Below are positions 25,690 through 34,042 of a DNA stretch of 51,581 nt, one piece after another. A program made the translations under genes and the position numbers. Where the stretch lies: the NCBI RefSeq assembly GCF_003415655.1, contig NZ_QRHC01000019.1:1-51581 (forward strand). Direction: 5' to 3'. Under the pieces are notes generated by a model. It had not been told where the DNA came from. It did not search any database and saw nothing but the letters and a program-made list of their open reading frames with translations. Numbering within the stretch: the first letter of the stretch is position 1; each line of letters begins with the position of its first letter. The DNA is from Vibrio maerlii. Its GTDB lineage: Bacteria > Pseudomonadota > Gammaproteobacteria > Enterobacterales > Vibrionaceae.

Positions 25690-26019
25690 ATGCCACTCAC
25701 CCTGATAATTTCACTTGTTTTACTTGCACTGGCTGCAGGCTGGTTCTTTGTCGGTTTCTTCAGAAAGCACATGCAAGGCGAGAATGCACCAGAACAAACT
25801 GCAAACGTTATTGTTCTAGATAAGCAGTCTATCCAGATCGAAACCCAACACCCAAATCAAGAGAGTGAAGAATATTGGATCTATGTACAACGCGGTAAAT
25901 GGGGACCAAAGAGGGAGTTTCAAGTCGGAATTCATTACTACCATGCACTCAATCCAGGTGACAAAGGTGCCTTGACCTACCAAGGCACCAAATTCCTACA
26001 CTTTGCCCTTCAGCGTTAA
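25690..26019 (+). CDS. yhhM: DUF2500 domain protein, YhhM-like
   Basis: 109 residues from the ATG at 25690, which has GGAGG 4 bases upstream; a 25576 start would add 38 residues without membrane or domain character. One N-terminal membrane helix (about 3-24) is followed by a periplasmic or cytosolic beta-rich domain (RGKWGPKREFQVG). E. coli carries yhhM beside yhhL and rsmD; here it is about 2.5 kb away. Function unknown. Its stop overlaps the convergent acyltransferase stop by 4 bases. Confidence 0.75.
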   Translation: MPLTLIISLVLLALAAGWFFVGFFRKHMQGENAPEQTANVIVLDKQSIQIETQHPNQESEEYWIYVQRGKWGPKREFQVGIHYYHALNPGDKGALTYQGTKFLHFALQR

Positions 26020-27029
26020 GGCAATAACCAACTTGTCTTATTTGAGCGCGAGAATAACCAACTCACCCAAAGCGACGCACCACCACTGATCACAATCCAC
26101 ACAGGGATAACCCACGCAGGGTGTCCCTGATACCAGCCAAATTCTTTCATCGGCCACAAGAAGATAGGGTGAAGAATGTAAATCCCCAAACTGTGTTGGC
26201 TTATAAAACCAATCACCTTGTTAGCCTGATCAGATAATCCCTCACCAAAGTAACGACAGAGCATAAACACCATGCTCGCTGCCAGCACTACGTTAAGTGT
26301 CTTGTAGGATAACCAACGACCCACCTTATACTCACCTAGATCAACACTGGTACTCACCACCATGTAAACCGTCGTAATTAATGCCAACGCTCCAAGCAAA
26401 CCTACAACACTCACAACGCCTCTTGTATTGGGAAGCTTCTGATACAAAACATACCCAAGCAGTAAATAGCCACTGTAAAGCCAAAGCTGGTGACTCCATG
26501 GGCCATCAATTCGGAACAAGAACAGTGTTGTCGTCAGAAGCCAAGCACCCAACAAAGCATAAACTGCGCTGTCGGAGCTTCGTCGTACAAATATTTGTAA
26601 GAATGGAATCACGAAATAAAGTGGAATGAAATAGTAGAAGAAACCGAGATGGTAATAGGTACTGTGATGATAACTCTCACTAAGTACTTCCAGGCTAACC
26701 GATGAATCAAAGCCACCCTTGGAGAACCCAGATAGCACCACATAGAACAAAGACCATATAATGAAAGGAACAAGCACTTTACCAAGCCGTCTCTGCACGT
26801 AATATTTCGCATCAAACGGGCGCTGATCAGATAGCATTAAAGCACCGGTAATCAAGATGAAGACAGGAACTGCCCAGCGACTGATTCCATTGACACCTAC
26901 TGCGGTAAACCACTGGTCAAAAGGAATAACACCCAATTCATGACGATAGGGAGCAAGAACATGAATAGCGATCACGGCAACTGCTGCTACACATCGAGCC
27001 AAGTCAAAAAATAATACGCGCTGTTTCAT
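26016..27029 (-). CDS. acyltransferase family 3 protein (WecH-like)
   Basis: 337 residues with ten membrane helices. The N-terminal FFDLARCVAAVAVIAIHVLAP carries the conserved His of family 3 membrane O-acyltransferases, and PVFILITGALML follows. Such enzymes O-acetylate cell-surface sugars; WecH of E. coli modifies enterobacterial common antigen. The substrate here is not predictable. It shares no operon with neighbours. Confidence 0.82.
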   Translation of the reverse strand: MKQRVLFFDLARCVAAVAVIAIHVLAPYRHELGVIPFDQWFTAVGVNGISRWAVPVFILITGALMLSDQRPFDAKYYVQRRLGKVLVPFIIWSLFYVVLSGFSKGGFDSSVSLEVLSESYHHSTYYHLGFFYYFIPLYFVIPFLQIFVRRSSDSAVYALLGAWLLTTTLFLFRIDGPWSHQLWLYSGYLLLGYVLYQKLPNTRGVVSVVGLLGALALITTVYMVVSTSVDLGEYKVGRWLSYKTLNVVLAASMVFMLCRYFGEGLSDQANKVIGFISQHSLGIYILHPIFLWPMKEFGWYQGHPAWVIPVWIVISGGASLWVSWLFSRSNKTSWLLP

Positions 27030-27073
27030 CTAAGTCTCTGAATAGAAAGTACCTAACCATCAGCATAGCAATA

Positions 27074-27111
27074 AAAAAGGCTGACGTCGGGTTTACCTAC
27101 GTCAGCCTTGA
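27074..27111 (-). terminator. terminator of the ars operon
   Basis: Minus strand AAGGCTGACGT-N11-ACGTCAGCCTT followed by TTTTT, about 30 bases past the arsJ stop. Confidence 0.85.
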
Positions 27112-27135
27112 GTCATTTTTCCAATTGAGAGGCTT

Positions 27136-28356
27136 TTACGCAGTTTTTACTTGCGGCACCTTCGGTAATTTAAGTGAAATAAGTGTTGTTAGTGCAAGGA
27201 AAGCAAACGACACCCAAAGACACGCCGCCAATCCTGCCATCTGGAATACCCAACCTGACAAAATCGTACCGATCAGGCGACCCATTGCGTTCGCCATATA
27301 ATAAAAGCCAACATCAAGCGATACACCATCACCCTTGGCGTAACTTACGATTAAGTAAGAGTGCAGTGATGAGTTAACTGCAAAGATGGCACCAAACAGC
27401 ATTAAACCGCCAATGATTGCCAACTCTGGTTGCCAGCCGATTTGGACAGCGTAAGCAATGCCTGCGGTTACCGCAGCCAGACCACCAGCCCACAATAATG
27501 CTGCATGACCATCTGGTACCTTGCCTTGCGCCTTACCGGTGATCTTAGGGGCTATGCCCTGCACGAAACCGTAAGCAATGGTCCAAGCAGCAAGGAAGCC
27601 GCCAACCATTGAGTGATCCCACCCAAACACAGTTCCTAGATAGATAGGTAGTGCAATCACAAACCATACATCACGCGCCCCAAACAGGAACATACGCGCA
27701 GCCGATAAGATGTTGATCGATTCAGACTTAGAGAACAACTGGCTGAACTTAGGTTTAGTCTTCGCCTTACCCATATCCGCTTCTAAGCTCAGTACGCTAC
27801 CAATGAACACGAGAGCTAGCACCGCAGCCATTGCTAACACGGCGTATTTAAAGCCGATTAACGACAACAATAAACCACCGACAAAGAAGCCTGCGCCTTT
27901 TAGGGCATTCTTAGACCCCGTAAGAATTGCAATCCACTTATACAGCGCACCTTGCTGCTCGTCCGGCACCAAGGTCTTTATTGAGCTCTTGGCACTCATC
28001 TTATTCAAGTCTTTCGCAATACCAGACAACGCCTGCGCTGCCATTACCCAAGGGATGGTCAGCATCGCACTTGGCACTGCAAGCATGGATAGAGCCACAA
28101 TCTGCATTCCAAGGCCGAGGTTCATGGTCTTGTTAAGGCCAAGACGTGCGCCTAGCCACCCACCAATGAGGTTGGTCACCACACCGAAGAATTCATAGAA
28201 AAGGAACAGCGAGGCGATCTCAAGCGAGCTATAACCAAGACCGTGGAAGTGCAACACCACCAGCATGCGAAGTGCACCATCGGTAATGGTGAAGTTCCAA
28301 TAGTTGAATGTCACCAACATGTATTGGCGAACGCTTTTACTTAGGTTTGAAAACAT
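27136..28356 (-). CDS. arsJ: organoarsenical efflux MFS transporter ArsJ
   Basis: 406 residues, twelve membrane helices, major facilitator superfamily. Neighbouring arsR and a GAPDH gene identify it as ArsJ, which exports 1-arseno-3-phosphoglycerate, the unstable product GAPDH makes when arsenate replaces phosphate. Sequence features such as NYWNFTITDGALRMLVVLHFH at the N-terminus fit this subfamily. It is the last gene of the operon and follows the phosphatase across a stem-loop. Confidence 0.9.
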   Translation of the reverse strand: MFSNLSKSVRQYMLVTFNYWNFTITDGALRMLVVLHFHGLGYSSLEIASLFLFYEFFGVVTNLIGGWLGARLGLNKTMNLGLGMQIVALSMLAVPSAMLTIPWVMAAQALSGIAKDLNKMSAKSSIKTLVPDEQQGALYKWIAILTGSKNALKGAGFFVGGLLLSLIGFKYAVLAMAAVLALVFIGSVLSLEADMGKAKTKPKFSQLFSKSESINILSAARMFLFGARDVWFVIALPIYLGTVFGWDHSMVGGFLAAWTIAYGFVQGIAPKITGKAQGKVPDGHAALLWAGGLAAVTAGIAYAVQIGWQPELAIIGGLMLFGAIFAVNSSLHSYLIVSYAKGDGVSLDVGFYYMANAMGRLIGTILSGWVFQMAGLAACLWVSFAFLALTTLISLKLPKVPQVKTA

Positions 28357-28398
28357 ATCGAATCTCTGGTTTATCTTAAGTAGAGAGATGCAAACAAA

Positions 28399-28448
28399 AA
28401 GAGCTTTTGGCTTTCCTGTCTACAAACTAGCAGGCGCCCAAAAGCTCT
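28399..28448 (-). terminator. stem-loop between phosphatase and arsJ
   Basis: Minus strand GAGCTTTTGG...CCAAAAGCTC followed by TTTTTG, with a second inner GC-rich pairing (GCCTGC/GCAGG type). It may act as a partial terminator or an mRNA-stabilising element that lowers arsJ expression. Confidence 0.65.
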
Positions 28449-28477
28449 ATTTCCTTCTATTCCGCTTAGAACTCTAA

Positions 28478-28969
28478 TTAAGCAGAAGCAACACCGTTGA
28501 TGTAATCAACTTGAACTGGCTTAGTGAAAGCGCCTGGGCGAAGTGCTTGAACTTCTTGGGTAATCTTGTCCAGATCCCAGCCTTTCTCTAGCAGTAGGTG
28601 TGCAGCGAATAGACCAGTACGACCAGAACCGCCCATGCAGTGCATCGCTACCTTGCCACCGTTATCAACGATTTTGTGTAACTCTGGGCTTGCCGCAGAC
28701 CATTTCGCTGCAAACTCAGCACCTGGTGCACAGTCGTCTTCGATTTCGATTTGGAACCACTGCATACCAAGAGCACGTGTTTTCTCGCCTAGCGCTGATA
28801 CATCTTTGCTTGCTAGTTCTGAATCATCAAGTGCTGTTACGATTGCTTCAACGCCCTGCTCTTTTAGTTGCGCAAGAGACGCATCAAGGTCAGCATCTTT
28901 TGTACCTGGGCATGGAGTTAGGATTAGCGCGCCTTTCTCAAGGTCAAGTTGCCATGTTGGGTGTGTCAT
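28478..28969 (-). CDS. dual-specificity/tyrosine-type phosphatase in the ars operon
   Basis: 163 residues. The HCMGGSGRTG active-site loop places the nucleophile at C111 and the phosphate-binding Arg at R117, and D78/D79 in IEDDCAPG are placed to be the general acid. This is the Cys-based phosphatase fold of the CDKN3/DSP type, not the low-molecular-weight type used by ArsC arsenate reductases. It starts 22 bases after gapdh with a good GGAG site, so it is cotranscribed. It might act on a phospho- or arseno-sugar intermediate; this is inference. Confidence 0.82.
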   Translation of the reverse strand: MTHPTWQLDLEKGALILTPCPGTKDADLDASLAQLKEQGVEAIVTALDDSELASKDVSALGEKTRALGMQWFQIEIEDDCAPGAEFAAKWSAASPELHKIVDNGGKVAMHCMGGSGRTGLFAAHLLLEKGWDLDKITQEVQALRPGAFTKPVQVDYINGVASA

Positions 28970-28991
28970 TGTGTCTTCTCCAAATTCTTAA

Positions 28992-29993
28992 TTAAGCAAG
29001 GCCAACTGTACGTACTAGTTCAGATGTACGTGTTGCGTAACCCATTTCGTTGTCGTACCAAGCGTAGATCTTAACCATGCGCTTACCCACTAGCATGGTT
29101 GATAGTGCGTCAACGATGGTAGAGCGTTGGTCGCCTTTGTAGTCGATAGACACAAGTGGACGCTCTTCAAAGCCAAGAATGCCTTTTAGCTCGTTCTCAG
29201 ATGCTTCTTTAAGTAGTGCGTTGATTTCTTCTGCTGTCGTGTCTTGCTTCACTTCGAAGATGATGTCAGTAAGAGACGCGTTCGCCAGCGGTACACGTAC
29301 TGCGTGACCGTTGATGCGGTTTTCTAGCTCAGGGAAGATCTCAACAATCGCTTTCGCAGAACCCGTTGTTGTTGGGATTAGGCTCATACCACAAGCACGT
29401 GCACGACGTAGGTCTTTGTGCGGCGCATCTAGGATAGTCTGAGTATTCGTTAGGTCGTGAATCGTCGTGAATGACGCGTTCTCGATGCCTAGCTTCTCGT
29501 TGATTACCTTAACCACAGGTGCAATACAGTTTGTTGTACAAGACGCTGCGGTTACAATCTTGTGCACTGCTGGGTCAAAGATTTCATCGTTAACACCAAC
29601 CACGATGTTTGCAATGCCGTCTTCTTTCACTGGTGCAGAAACCACAACGCGTTTAACGCCTTGGTCTAGGTACTTGTTTAGGAAAGATGATTTACGGTGA
29701 ACACCTGTTGCTTCAATCACAACATCACAGCCAGACCAGTCAATCGCGTCAATGTCGCGCTCTTGCGTTGTCTTGATGCGTTGACCGTTGATGATCATCT
29801 CATCACCCTCAGCTGTTACTTCATGGTGCCAGCGACCTTGAACTGAATCGAATTCAAGAAGGTGTGCCAGAGTTGCTGTGTCGCCAGCAACGTCATTGAT
29901 TTGTACAAACTCTAGCTCTTCCCAATCGAAAGCTGCGCGAAGTGCTAGACGGCCGATACGACCAAAACCATTAATACCTACTTTGACTGTCAT
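28992..29993 (-). CDS. gapdh: ArsJ-associated glyceraldehyde-3-phosphate dehydrogenase
   Basis: 333 residues. NAD-binding GINGFGRIGRLALRA, the nucleophile C152 in ASCTTNCIAP and the NEMGYATR end are intact, so it is a full catalytic GAPDH. With arsenate it would make 1-arseno-3-phosphoglycerate for ArsJ export. It lies 158 bases after arsR; that gap holds a hairpin CATAGG-AAA-CCTATG near 30067-30081. A second, glycolytic gapA is presumably elsewhere. Confidence 0.93.
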   Translation of the reverse strand: MTVKVGINGFGRIGRLALRAAFDWEELEFVQINDVAGDTATLAHLLEFDSVQGRWHHEVTAEGDEMIINGQRIKTTQERDIDAIDWSGCDVVIEATGVHRKSSFLNKYLDQGVKRVVVSAPVKEDGIANIVVGVNDEIFDPAVHKIVTAASCTTNCIAPVVKVINEKLGIENASFTTIHDLTNTQTILDAPHKDLRRARACGMSLIPTTTGSAKAIVEIFPELENRINGHAVRVPLANASLTDIIFEVKQDTTAEEINALLKEASENELKGILGFEERPLVSIDYKGDQRSTIVDALSTMLVGKRMVKIYAWYDNEMGYATRTSELVRTVGLA

Positions 29994-30151
29994 GTTCTTT
30001 TCTCTCAGTTAATTGCCTTCATATTTGTAGCCGCAGCGTTGTTGACGGCATTCACTTCCCCTAATCACATAGGAAACCTATGCTCATAGGGATCAGTTCA
30101 CTTGTCGCCTAGCTGCAACTTCAACTATCTTGGCAATAGATTTTTGTATAT

Positions 30152-30493
30152 TTAAACGCAACACTGCGGGCGCGAAGTCATCGCTTCTAGGCGCTCAATG
30201 TCTTGTTGATATTCGGTTTTCAAACAGTTGGATGCGATAAGGTCATCAATTAACTTTAGCATCCAACCTGGTAAATCTTTGGATAAGCGGTAGAAAACCC
30301 ACTGCCCTTGACGAATGTCTGTCAAAATTCCGCTCGAGCGGAGTTGTGCAAGATGACGGGAGATTTTTGGCTGACTCTCTTGGAGCGCTTCAGTGAGCTC
30401 ACCTACCGATAAGCAATCGTGGCGAACAACCAACATCAAGCAACGCACTCGCGTTTCATCAGAAAGCAATTTAAAAAATTGATGAGGAAGCAT
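30152..30493 (-). CDS. arsR: ArsR family arsenite-sensing repressor
   Basis: 113 residues from the ATG at 30493; an in-frame GTG at 30502 is possible. The winged-helix region (LSVGELTEALQESQPKISRHLAQLRSSGIL) is typical. The usual metalloid motif ELCVCDL in the recognition helix is missing. Instead Cys90 and a C-terminal Cys111-Cys112 pair are candidates for As(III) binding, as in ArsR proteins that use C-terminal cysteines. First gene of the operon arsR-gapdh-phosphatase-arsJ. Confidence 0.88.
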   Translation of the reverse strand: MLPHQFFKLLSDETRVRCLMLVVRHDCLSVGELTEALQESQPKISRHLAQLRSSGILTDIRQGQWVFYRLSKDLPGWMLKLIDDLIASNCLKTEYQQDIERLEAMTSRPQCCV

Positions 30494-30514
30494 TGTTAAC
30501 ACTCTCGTATATGG

Positions 30515-30552
30515 ATATGCGCATATATTAGCCGGAATGAGACATGCGTCAA
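30515..30552 (-). promoter_or_regulatory. arsR promoter with palindromic operator
   Basis: Minus strand: -35 TTGACG (30547-30552), 16-base spacer, -10 TAATAT (30525-30530). The perfect palindrome ATATGCGCATAT (30515-30526) overlaps the -10, the place expected for an ArsR dimer. Hexamers and palindrome are seen; ArsR binding is inferred. Confidence 0.65.
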
Positions 30553-30595
30553 GGCATATATATCGATTGTCATAAAAGTTTAATGGAAGAAAAGA

Positions 30596-30783
30596 GAGCT
30601 AGAGAGCTAGAGAGCTAGAGAGCTAGAGAGCTAGAGAGCTAGAGAGCTAGAGAGCTAGAGAGCTAGAGAGCTAGAGAGCTAGAGAGCTAGAATATTGAAA
30701 GGGTTGACAGAATGCGTCAACCCTTTTGATGTTTGGAGGTAATCGGAATATAGGTATCTAGTTTTCTATAAGCAAAGCGATCC
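30596..30783. repeat. octamer-array repeat element, copy 1
   Basis: Twelve exact tandem GAGCTAGA units (30596-30691) are followed by an inverted repeat GGGTTGAC-N7-GTCAACCC (30701-30723) with TTTT, and then a tail TATCTAGTTTTCTATAAGC (from 30755) continuing AAAGCGATCC. The tail begins 64 bases after the array. It lies between arsR and rhtB and has no open frame. Two related copies lie near the right-hand tRNA-Ser genes. Confidence 0.9.
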
Positions 30784-30811
30784 AGCACTCCTGAAAGCGA
30801 AGCGCCTTTTA

Positions 30812-31429
30812 TTATGCCTTCGCTGCGGCAAGCAGAGCACCGCAGCCAACAAACATAGAGCCAAAGACCTTGTTAACCTTACCCATGATGCTACCTGAAC
30901 GGATGTAGTTACCGATTCGCGCTGCGAGTGAGGTGTAGCCGAGCATCACAATGCTATCAATGACGACAGTGGTAACGCCAAGTACCAACAGCTGGGTGAA
31001 CTGATCGCCTTGAGGGTTAATAAACTGAGGGAACAGCGCGACTAAGAACACAATAGACTTAGGGTTCGTCAGATTAATAAGCACGGCATTACGCAACAAA
31101 GCAATGCTCGATACCTGCTCTACATCAACGTCCGCAGCCAAACTTGAAGTGTCACGCCATTTTTGAATGCCAAGCCAAACCAGGTAGATCACCCCAACCC
31201 ACTTGATTATAGAAAATGCCACCGCTGATTTAGCCACCAGCGCGCCAATACCAGCACCAACAAGCACAATGTGAAATGCGAGGCCCAGCTGTAAACCGGC
31301 AATCGCCGCTAGGGACTTTTTAGTACCGTAGCTAATGCCATTACTGATGGAGTTTACCGTGCCTGAACCCGGTGCCAAGCTGAAGACGATCGCGGTAACG
31401 ACATACGGTAGCCAAACATGCATATCCAT
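30812..31429 (-). CDS. rhtB: homoserine/homoserine lactone efflux protein, LysE family
   Basis: 205 residues from the ATG at 31429, which has AAGGA 8 bases upstream; an upstream frame start at 31492 adds a non-family extension. Six membrane helices with APGSGTVNSISNGISYG and the NLTNPKSIVF motif identify the LysE/RhtB exporter family. Its position divergent from pldB-yigL matches enterobacterial rhtB. Substrate within the family (homoserine, threonine, lactones) is from synteny. Confidence 0.85.
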   Translation of the reverse strand: MDMHVWLPYVVTAIVFSLAPGSGTVNSISNGISYGTKKSLAAIAGLQLGLAFHIVLVGAGIGALVAKSAVAFSIIKWVGVIYLVWLGIQKWRDTSSLAADVDVEQVSSIALLRNAVLINLTNPKSIVFLVALFPQFINPQGDQFTQLLVLGVTTVVIDSIVMLGYTSLAARIGNYIRSGSIMGKVNKVFGSMFVGCGALLAAAKA

Positions 31430-31490
31430 TGTGTTTTCCTTTCGACAATTTAAACTTGTACAAAACCAGAACTTTATCAGGCAAACCGTC

Positions 31491-32489
31491 ATGACCGAGC
31501 CAAGTCCAAGTCTTAATGCTCCTTATACTCAAGAGTCAAATTTTGAGCAAGCAATCCATTCTACCATTGCTCAATTTTGGCAACAAAGGGAGCACGGTCA
31601 TACCAAGACCAAAGATAAGGTCTCATTGCACTGGGTAAAATGGCACAACCCTGACCACAATAAAAACTTATTAGTAGTGAATGGGCGTATTGAGTGTGCT
31701 GAGAAGTACCAAGAGCTATTTTATGACCTGTACCAACAGGGGTTCAATATCTACTCCTATGACCATCGTGGTCAAGGGATCTCAGACCGCCTCACCGATA
31801 ATAAAGATATCGGTCACGTCGGTGAGTTTGAAGACTATCTCCAAGATGTACGCCATTTAGTGAAGCTGTTTGGCTTAAGCTCTGAAACTGACAATTATAT
31901 CCTTGCGCACTCCATGGGGGGCTGTATAGCCACTCGATATGTACAAACAACACCAAATCACCCATTCAAGGCGCTCTCGGTTAGTGCTCCAATGTATGGC
32001 GTCAACCTTTCACCACTAATGAAGCCTGTCGCAATGATGATTGCCCAGCTTTTGACAGCCTTTCATGCTAAACCGGCTTACGCTCCGGGTCATAAGCCAT
32101 ACTATCGAAAGCCGTTTGAGGGTAATTATTTAAGCAGCTGTGAGATTCGCTATTGTTGGTTCCGTGACCTGTATGAACAAAAACCGGAAATCCGTATTGG
32201 AGGCCCCAGCACTCGCTGGGTATGGCAAGGGCTGATGGCGGCAAAACAATGCATTCAGCAAACCCGTCAGGTAAAGATACCATTATTACTCATGCAAGCT
32301 GAGGCGGATGAAATCGTCTCAAACCAAGCACAGAATCAGTTTATTAATAAGTTGATGAAAACCAACTCTGCGAGCCGCTTGGAAGTGCTTACAGGCTCTC
32401 GCCACGAGCTGTTATTTGAAAGAGATACCATTCGCAATCTGACTTTAGATGCCACCATCAAATTTTTCAATCAGCATGCTTCTGAATAA
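31491..32489 (+). CDS. pldB: lysophospholipase L2
   Basis: 332 residues from the ATG at 31491. An in-frame ATG at 31335 would read through rhtB and is rejected. It is an alpha/beta hydrolase; the nucleophile elbow is LAHSMGGCIA, the oxyanion/HG region is YDHRGQGISDR, and the C-terminal Asp (QAEADEIV) and His (SRHELLFE) complete a triad. It removes acyl chains from lysophospholipids at the inner membrane. Divergent from rhtB with 61 bases between the starts. Confidence 0.92.
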   Translation: MTEPSPSLNAPYTQESNFEQAIHSTIAQFWQQREHGHTKTKDKVSLHWVKWHNPDHNKNLLVVNGRIECAEKYQELFYDLYQQGFNIYSYDHRGQGISDRLTDNKDIGHVGEFEDYLQDVRHLVKLFGLSSETDNYILAHSMGGCIATRYVQTTPNHPFKALSVSAPMYGVNLSPLMKPVAMMIAQLLTAFHAKPAYAPGHKPYYRKPFEGNYLSSCEIRYCWFRDLYEQKPEIRIGGPSTRWVWQGLMAAKQCIQQTRQVKIPLLLMQAEADEIVSNQAQNQFINKLMKTNSASRLEVLTGSRHELLFERDTIRNLTLDATIKFFNQHASE

Positions 32490-32634
32490 AGCCAATACTA
32501 TATTGTTCAAAAGAGGAAAGATGACTTTACCCTCTTTTTCGCTCACGCTTTAGCATAAACTGACTGTGATAAAAAATACCAACCACATTGACCCCAGTAA
32601 TTCAGCGTCAGTGTGAAACGCCCATGAGGACACT

Positions 32635-33465
32635 ATGCCGACACCATTACAAGATAAGTCTCGCTATCAACTCGTTGCTTCTGATTTAGACGGTACGCTT
32701 CTCGCACCTGACCACAAACTCAGCGCCTTTACTCTTGCGACACTCAAAGAGCTTCATGACAAAGGCTTCACCTTTATTTTCGCCACTGGTCGACACCACG
32801 TCGACGTTGCAAGCATTCGTCAATCAGCTGGTATCCCGGCTTACATGATCACCTCAAATGGTGCTCGTGTTCATGACCAAAATGACAACCTGATGTACAG
32901 TAAGAATGTACCAGAAGATCTTGTTCAATCGATTGTTGACGTTGTCAAAAACGAGTCTGATATCTTCATCCATATCTATCAAAATGAAAGCTGGTTACTT
33001 AGCCAAGAAGACGAGAGCTTGAAACAATTTAACAAAGACTCCGGCTTCCACTACACGCTGTTCGATGCGCAAAATACTCCAACAGATGGTTTGGCTAAGA
33101 TCTTCTTTACTCACCAAGGTCGTGAGCATGAACGTCTGGCAGAGATCGAAACAGCTCTAAATGAGAAATTTGGCGACACACTGAACGTTGCTTTCTCTAC
33201 TCCTTGGTGTCTAGAAGTCATGTCTGCAGAGGTGTCAAAGGGCAATGCACTACAAGCTGTAGCAGAATCTTTGGGTAAAGGTCTTGAGAATTGTATCGCC
33301 TTTGGTGATGGCATGAATGATGTGGAGCTACTTTCAATGGCGGGTAAAGGCCTAGTGATGGGTACAGCACACCACCGTGTTTTCGAAGCACTGCCTAATA
33401 ATGAGGTGATCGGCGCTAACGCTGACGATGCGGTTGCACACTACCTAAAGGATCATTTGTTCTAA
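32635..33465 (+). CDS. yigL: HAD-IIB (Cof-type) sugar phosphatase YigL
   Basis: 276 residues. Motif I SDLDGTLLAPD (about 16-26), motif II TSNGAR, and motif IV GDGMNDVELL are all present, so the Mg-dependent phosphatase should be active. E. coli YigL dephosphorylates pyridoxal phosphate and sugar phosphates and is controlled by SgrS in glucose-phosphate stress. Downstream of pldB as in E. coli, 145 bases away. Confidence 0.92.
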   Translation: MPTPLQDKSRYQLVASDLDGTLLAPDHKLSAFTLATLKELHDKGFTFIFATGRHHVDVASIRQSAGIPAYMITSNGARVHDQNDNLMYSKNVPEDLVQSIVDVVKNESDIFIHIYQNESWLLSQEDESLKQFNKDSGFHYTLFDAQNTPTDGLAKIFFTHQGREHERLAEIETALNEKFGDTLNVAFSTPWCLEVMSAEVSKGNALQAVAESLGKGLENCIAFGDGMNDVELLSMAGKGLVMGTAHHRVFEALPNNEVIGANADDAVAHYLKDHLF

Positions 33466-33497
33466 CCTCTGCCCCCTATCAGAGATTAGTCCAAGAT

Positions 33498-33526
33498 AGT
33501 AAAAGAGCTCAACCGGGCTCTTTTAT
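33498..33526. terminator. terminator between yigL and EVE gene
   Basis: AAAAGAGCTC-AACC-GGGCTCTTTT, a bidirectional stem with one imperfect pair. Confidence 0.75.
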
Positions 33527-33539
33527 TCAATATCGTTAA

Positions 33540-34004
33540 TTAATCTAGGATTACGGCACGTTGCATAATCGCCTGCCACTCCGGCTCTTGCACAGGCATG
33601 ATCGATAAGCGATTACCTCGCTTCACTAGAGGCATATTCTCCAGTTCTGGCATCGCCTTGAGGACAGCAAGCGGTATCACTCGCTTAAACTTCACCACAA
33701 ACTCAATATCGACCATCATCCAGCGTGGATTATCTTGAGTAGATTTCGCATCAAAATAATCGCTTTCTGGGTCAAATTGGAAGTGGTCTGGATAGGACTC
33801 TCTTACTACTTTCGCTATTCCAGCGACCCCAATTTTCTTACATGACGAATGATAGATAAACACTAGGTCATCTAAACGCATCTCATCGCGCATCATATTA
33901 CGTGCTTGATAATTCCTAACCCCTTCCCAGCACGATCTGTTTTTCACTCGCAGAGTATCAATTGAGAACTCATCGGGTTCAGTTTTAAACAACCAATATG
34001 CCAT
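33540..34004 (-). CDS. EVE domain protein
   Basis: 154 residues from the ATG at 34004 (MAYWLFKTEPDEFSI, the usual EVE start); longer in-frame starts overlap the divergent lipoprotein gene. The PUA-like EVE fold is recognised by WLFKTEPDEFS, the WEGVRNYQARN block and DDLVFIYHS. These domains bind modified bases in DNA or RNA. Target unknown. Divergent from the lipoprotein gene by 38 bases. Confidence 0.92.
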   Translation of the reverse strand: MAYWLFKTEPDEFSIDTLRVKNRSCWEGVRNYQARNMMRDEMRLDDLVFIYHSSCKKIGVAGIAKVVRESYPDHFQFDPESDYFDAKSTQDNPRWMMVDIEFVVKFKRVIPLAVLKAMPELENMPLVKRGNRLSIMPVQEPEWQAIMQRAVILD

Positions 34005-34042
34005 AATAGTTTTATCCTGCTGTGTAGATAGAGAACAAGGGA

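Noticed and set aside
28478..28969. ArsC arsenate reductase
   Set aside because: The active loop is HCMGGSGRT with a DSP-type fold; neither the LMW-phosphatase CX5R at the N-terminus nor the glutaredoxin-type ArsC motif is present.
30596..30691. Tandem array taken as a CRISPR
   Set aside because: Units are 8 bases with no spacers, and no cas genes are present.
31335..31490. N-terminal extension of pldB
   Set aside because: It would run through the start of divergent rhtB; the ATG at 31491 gives the normal length.
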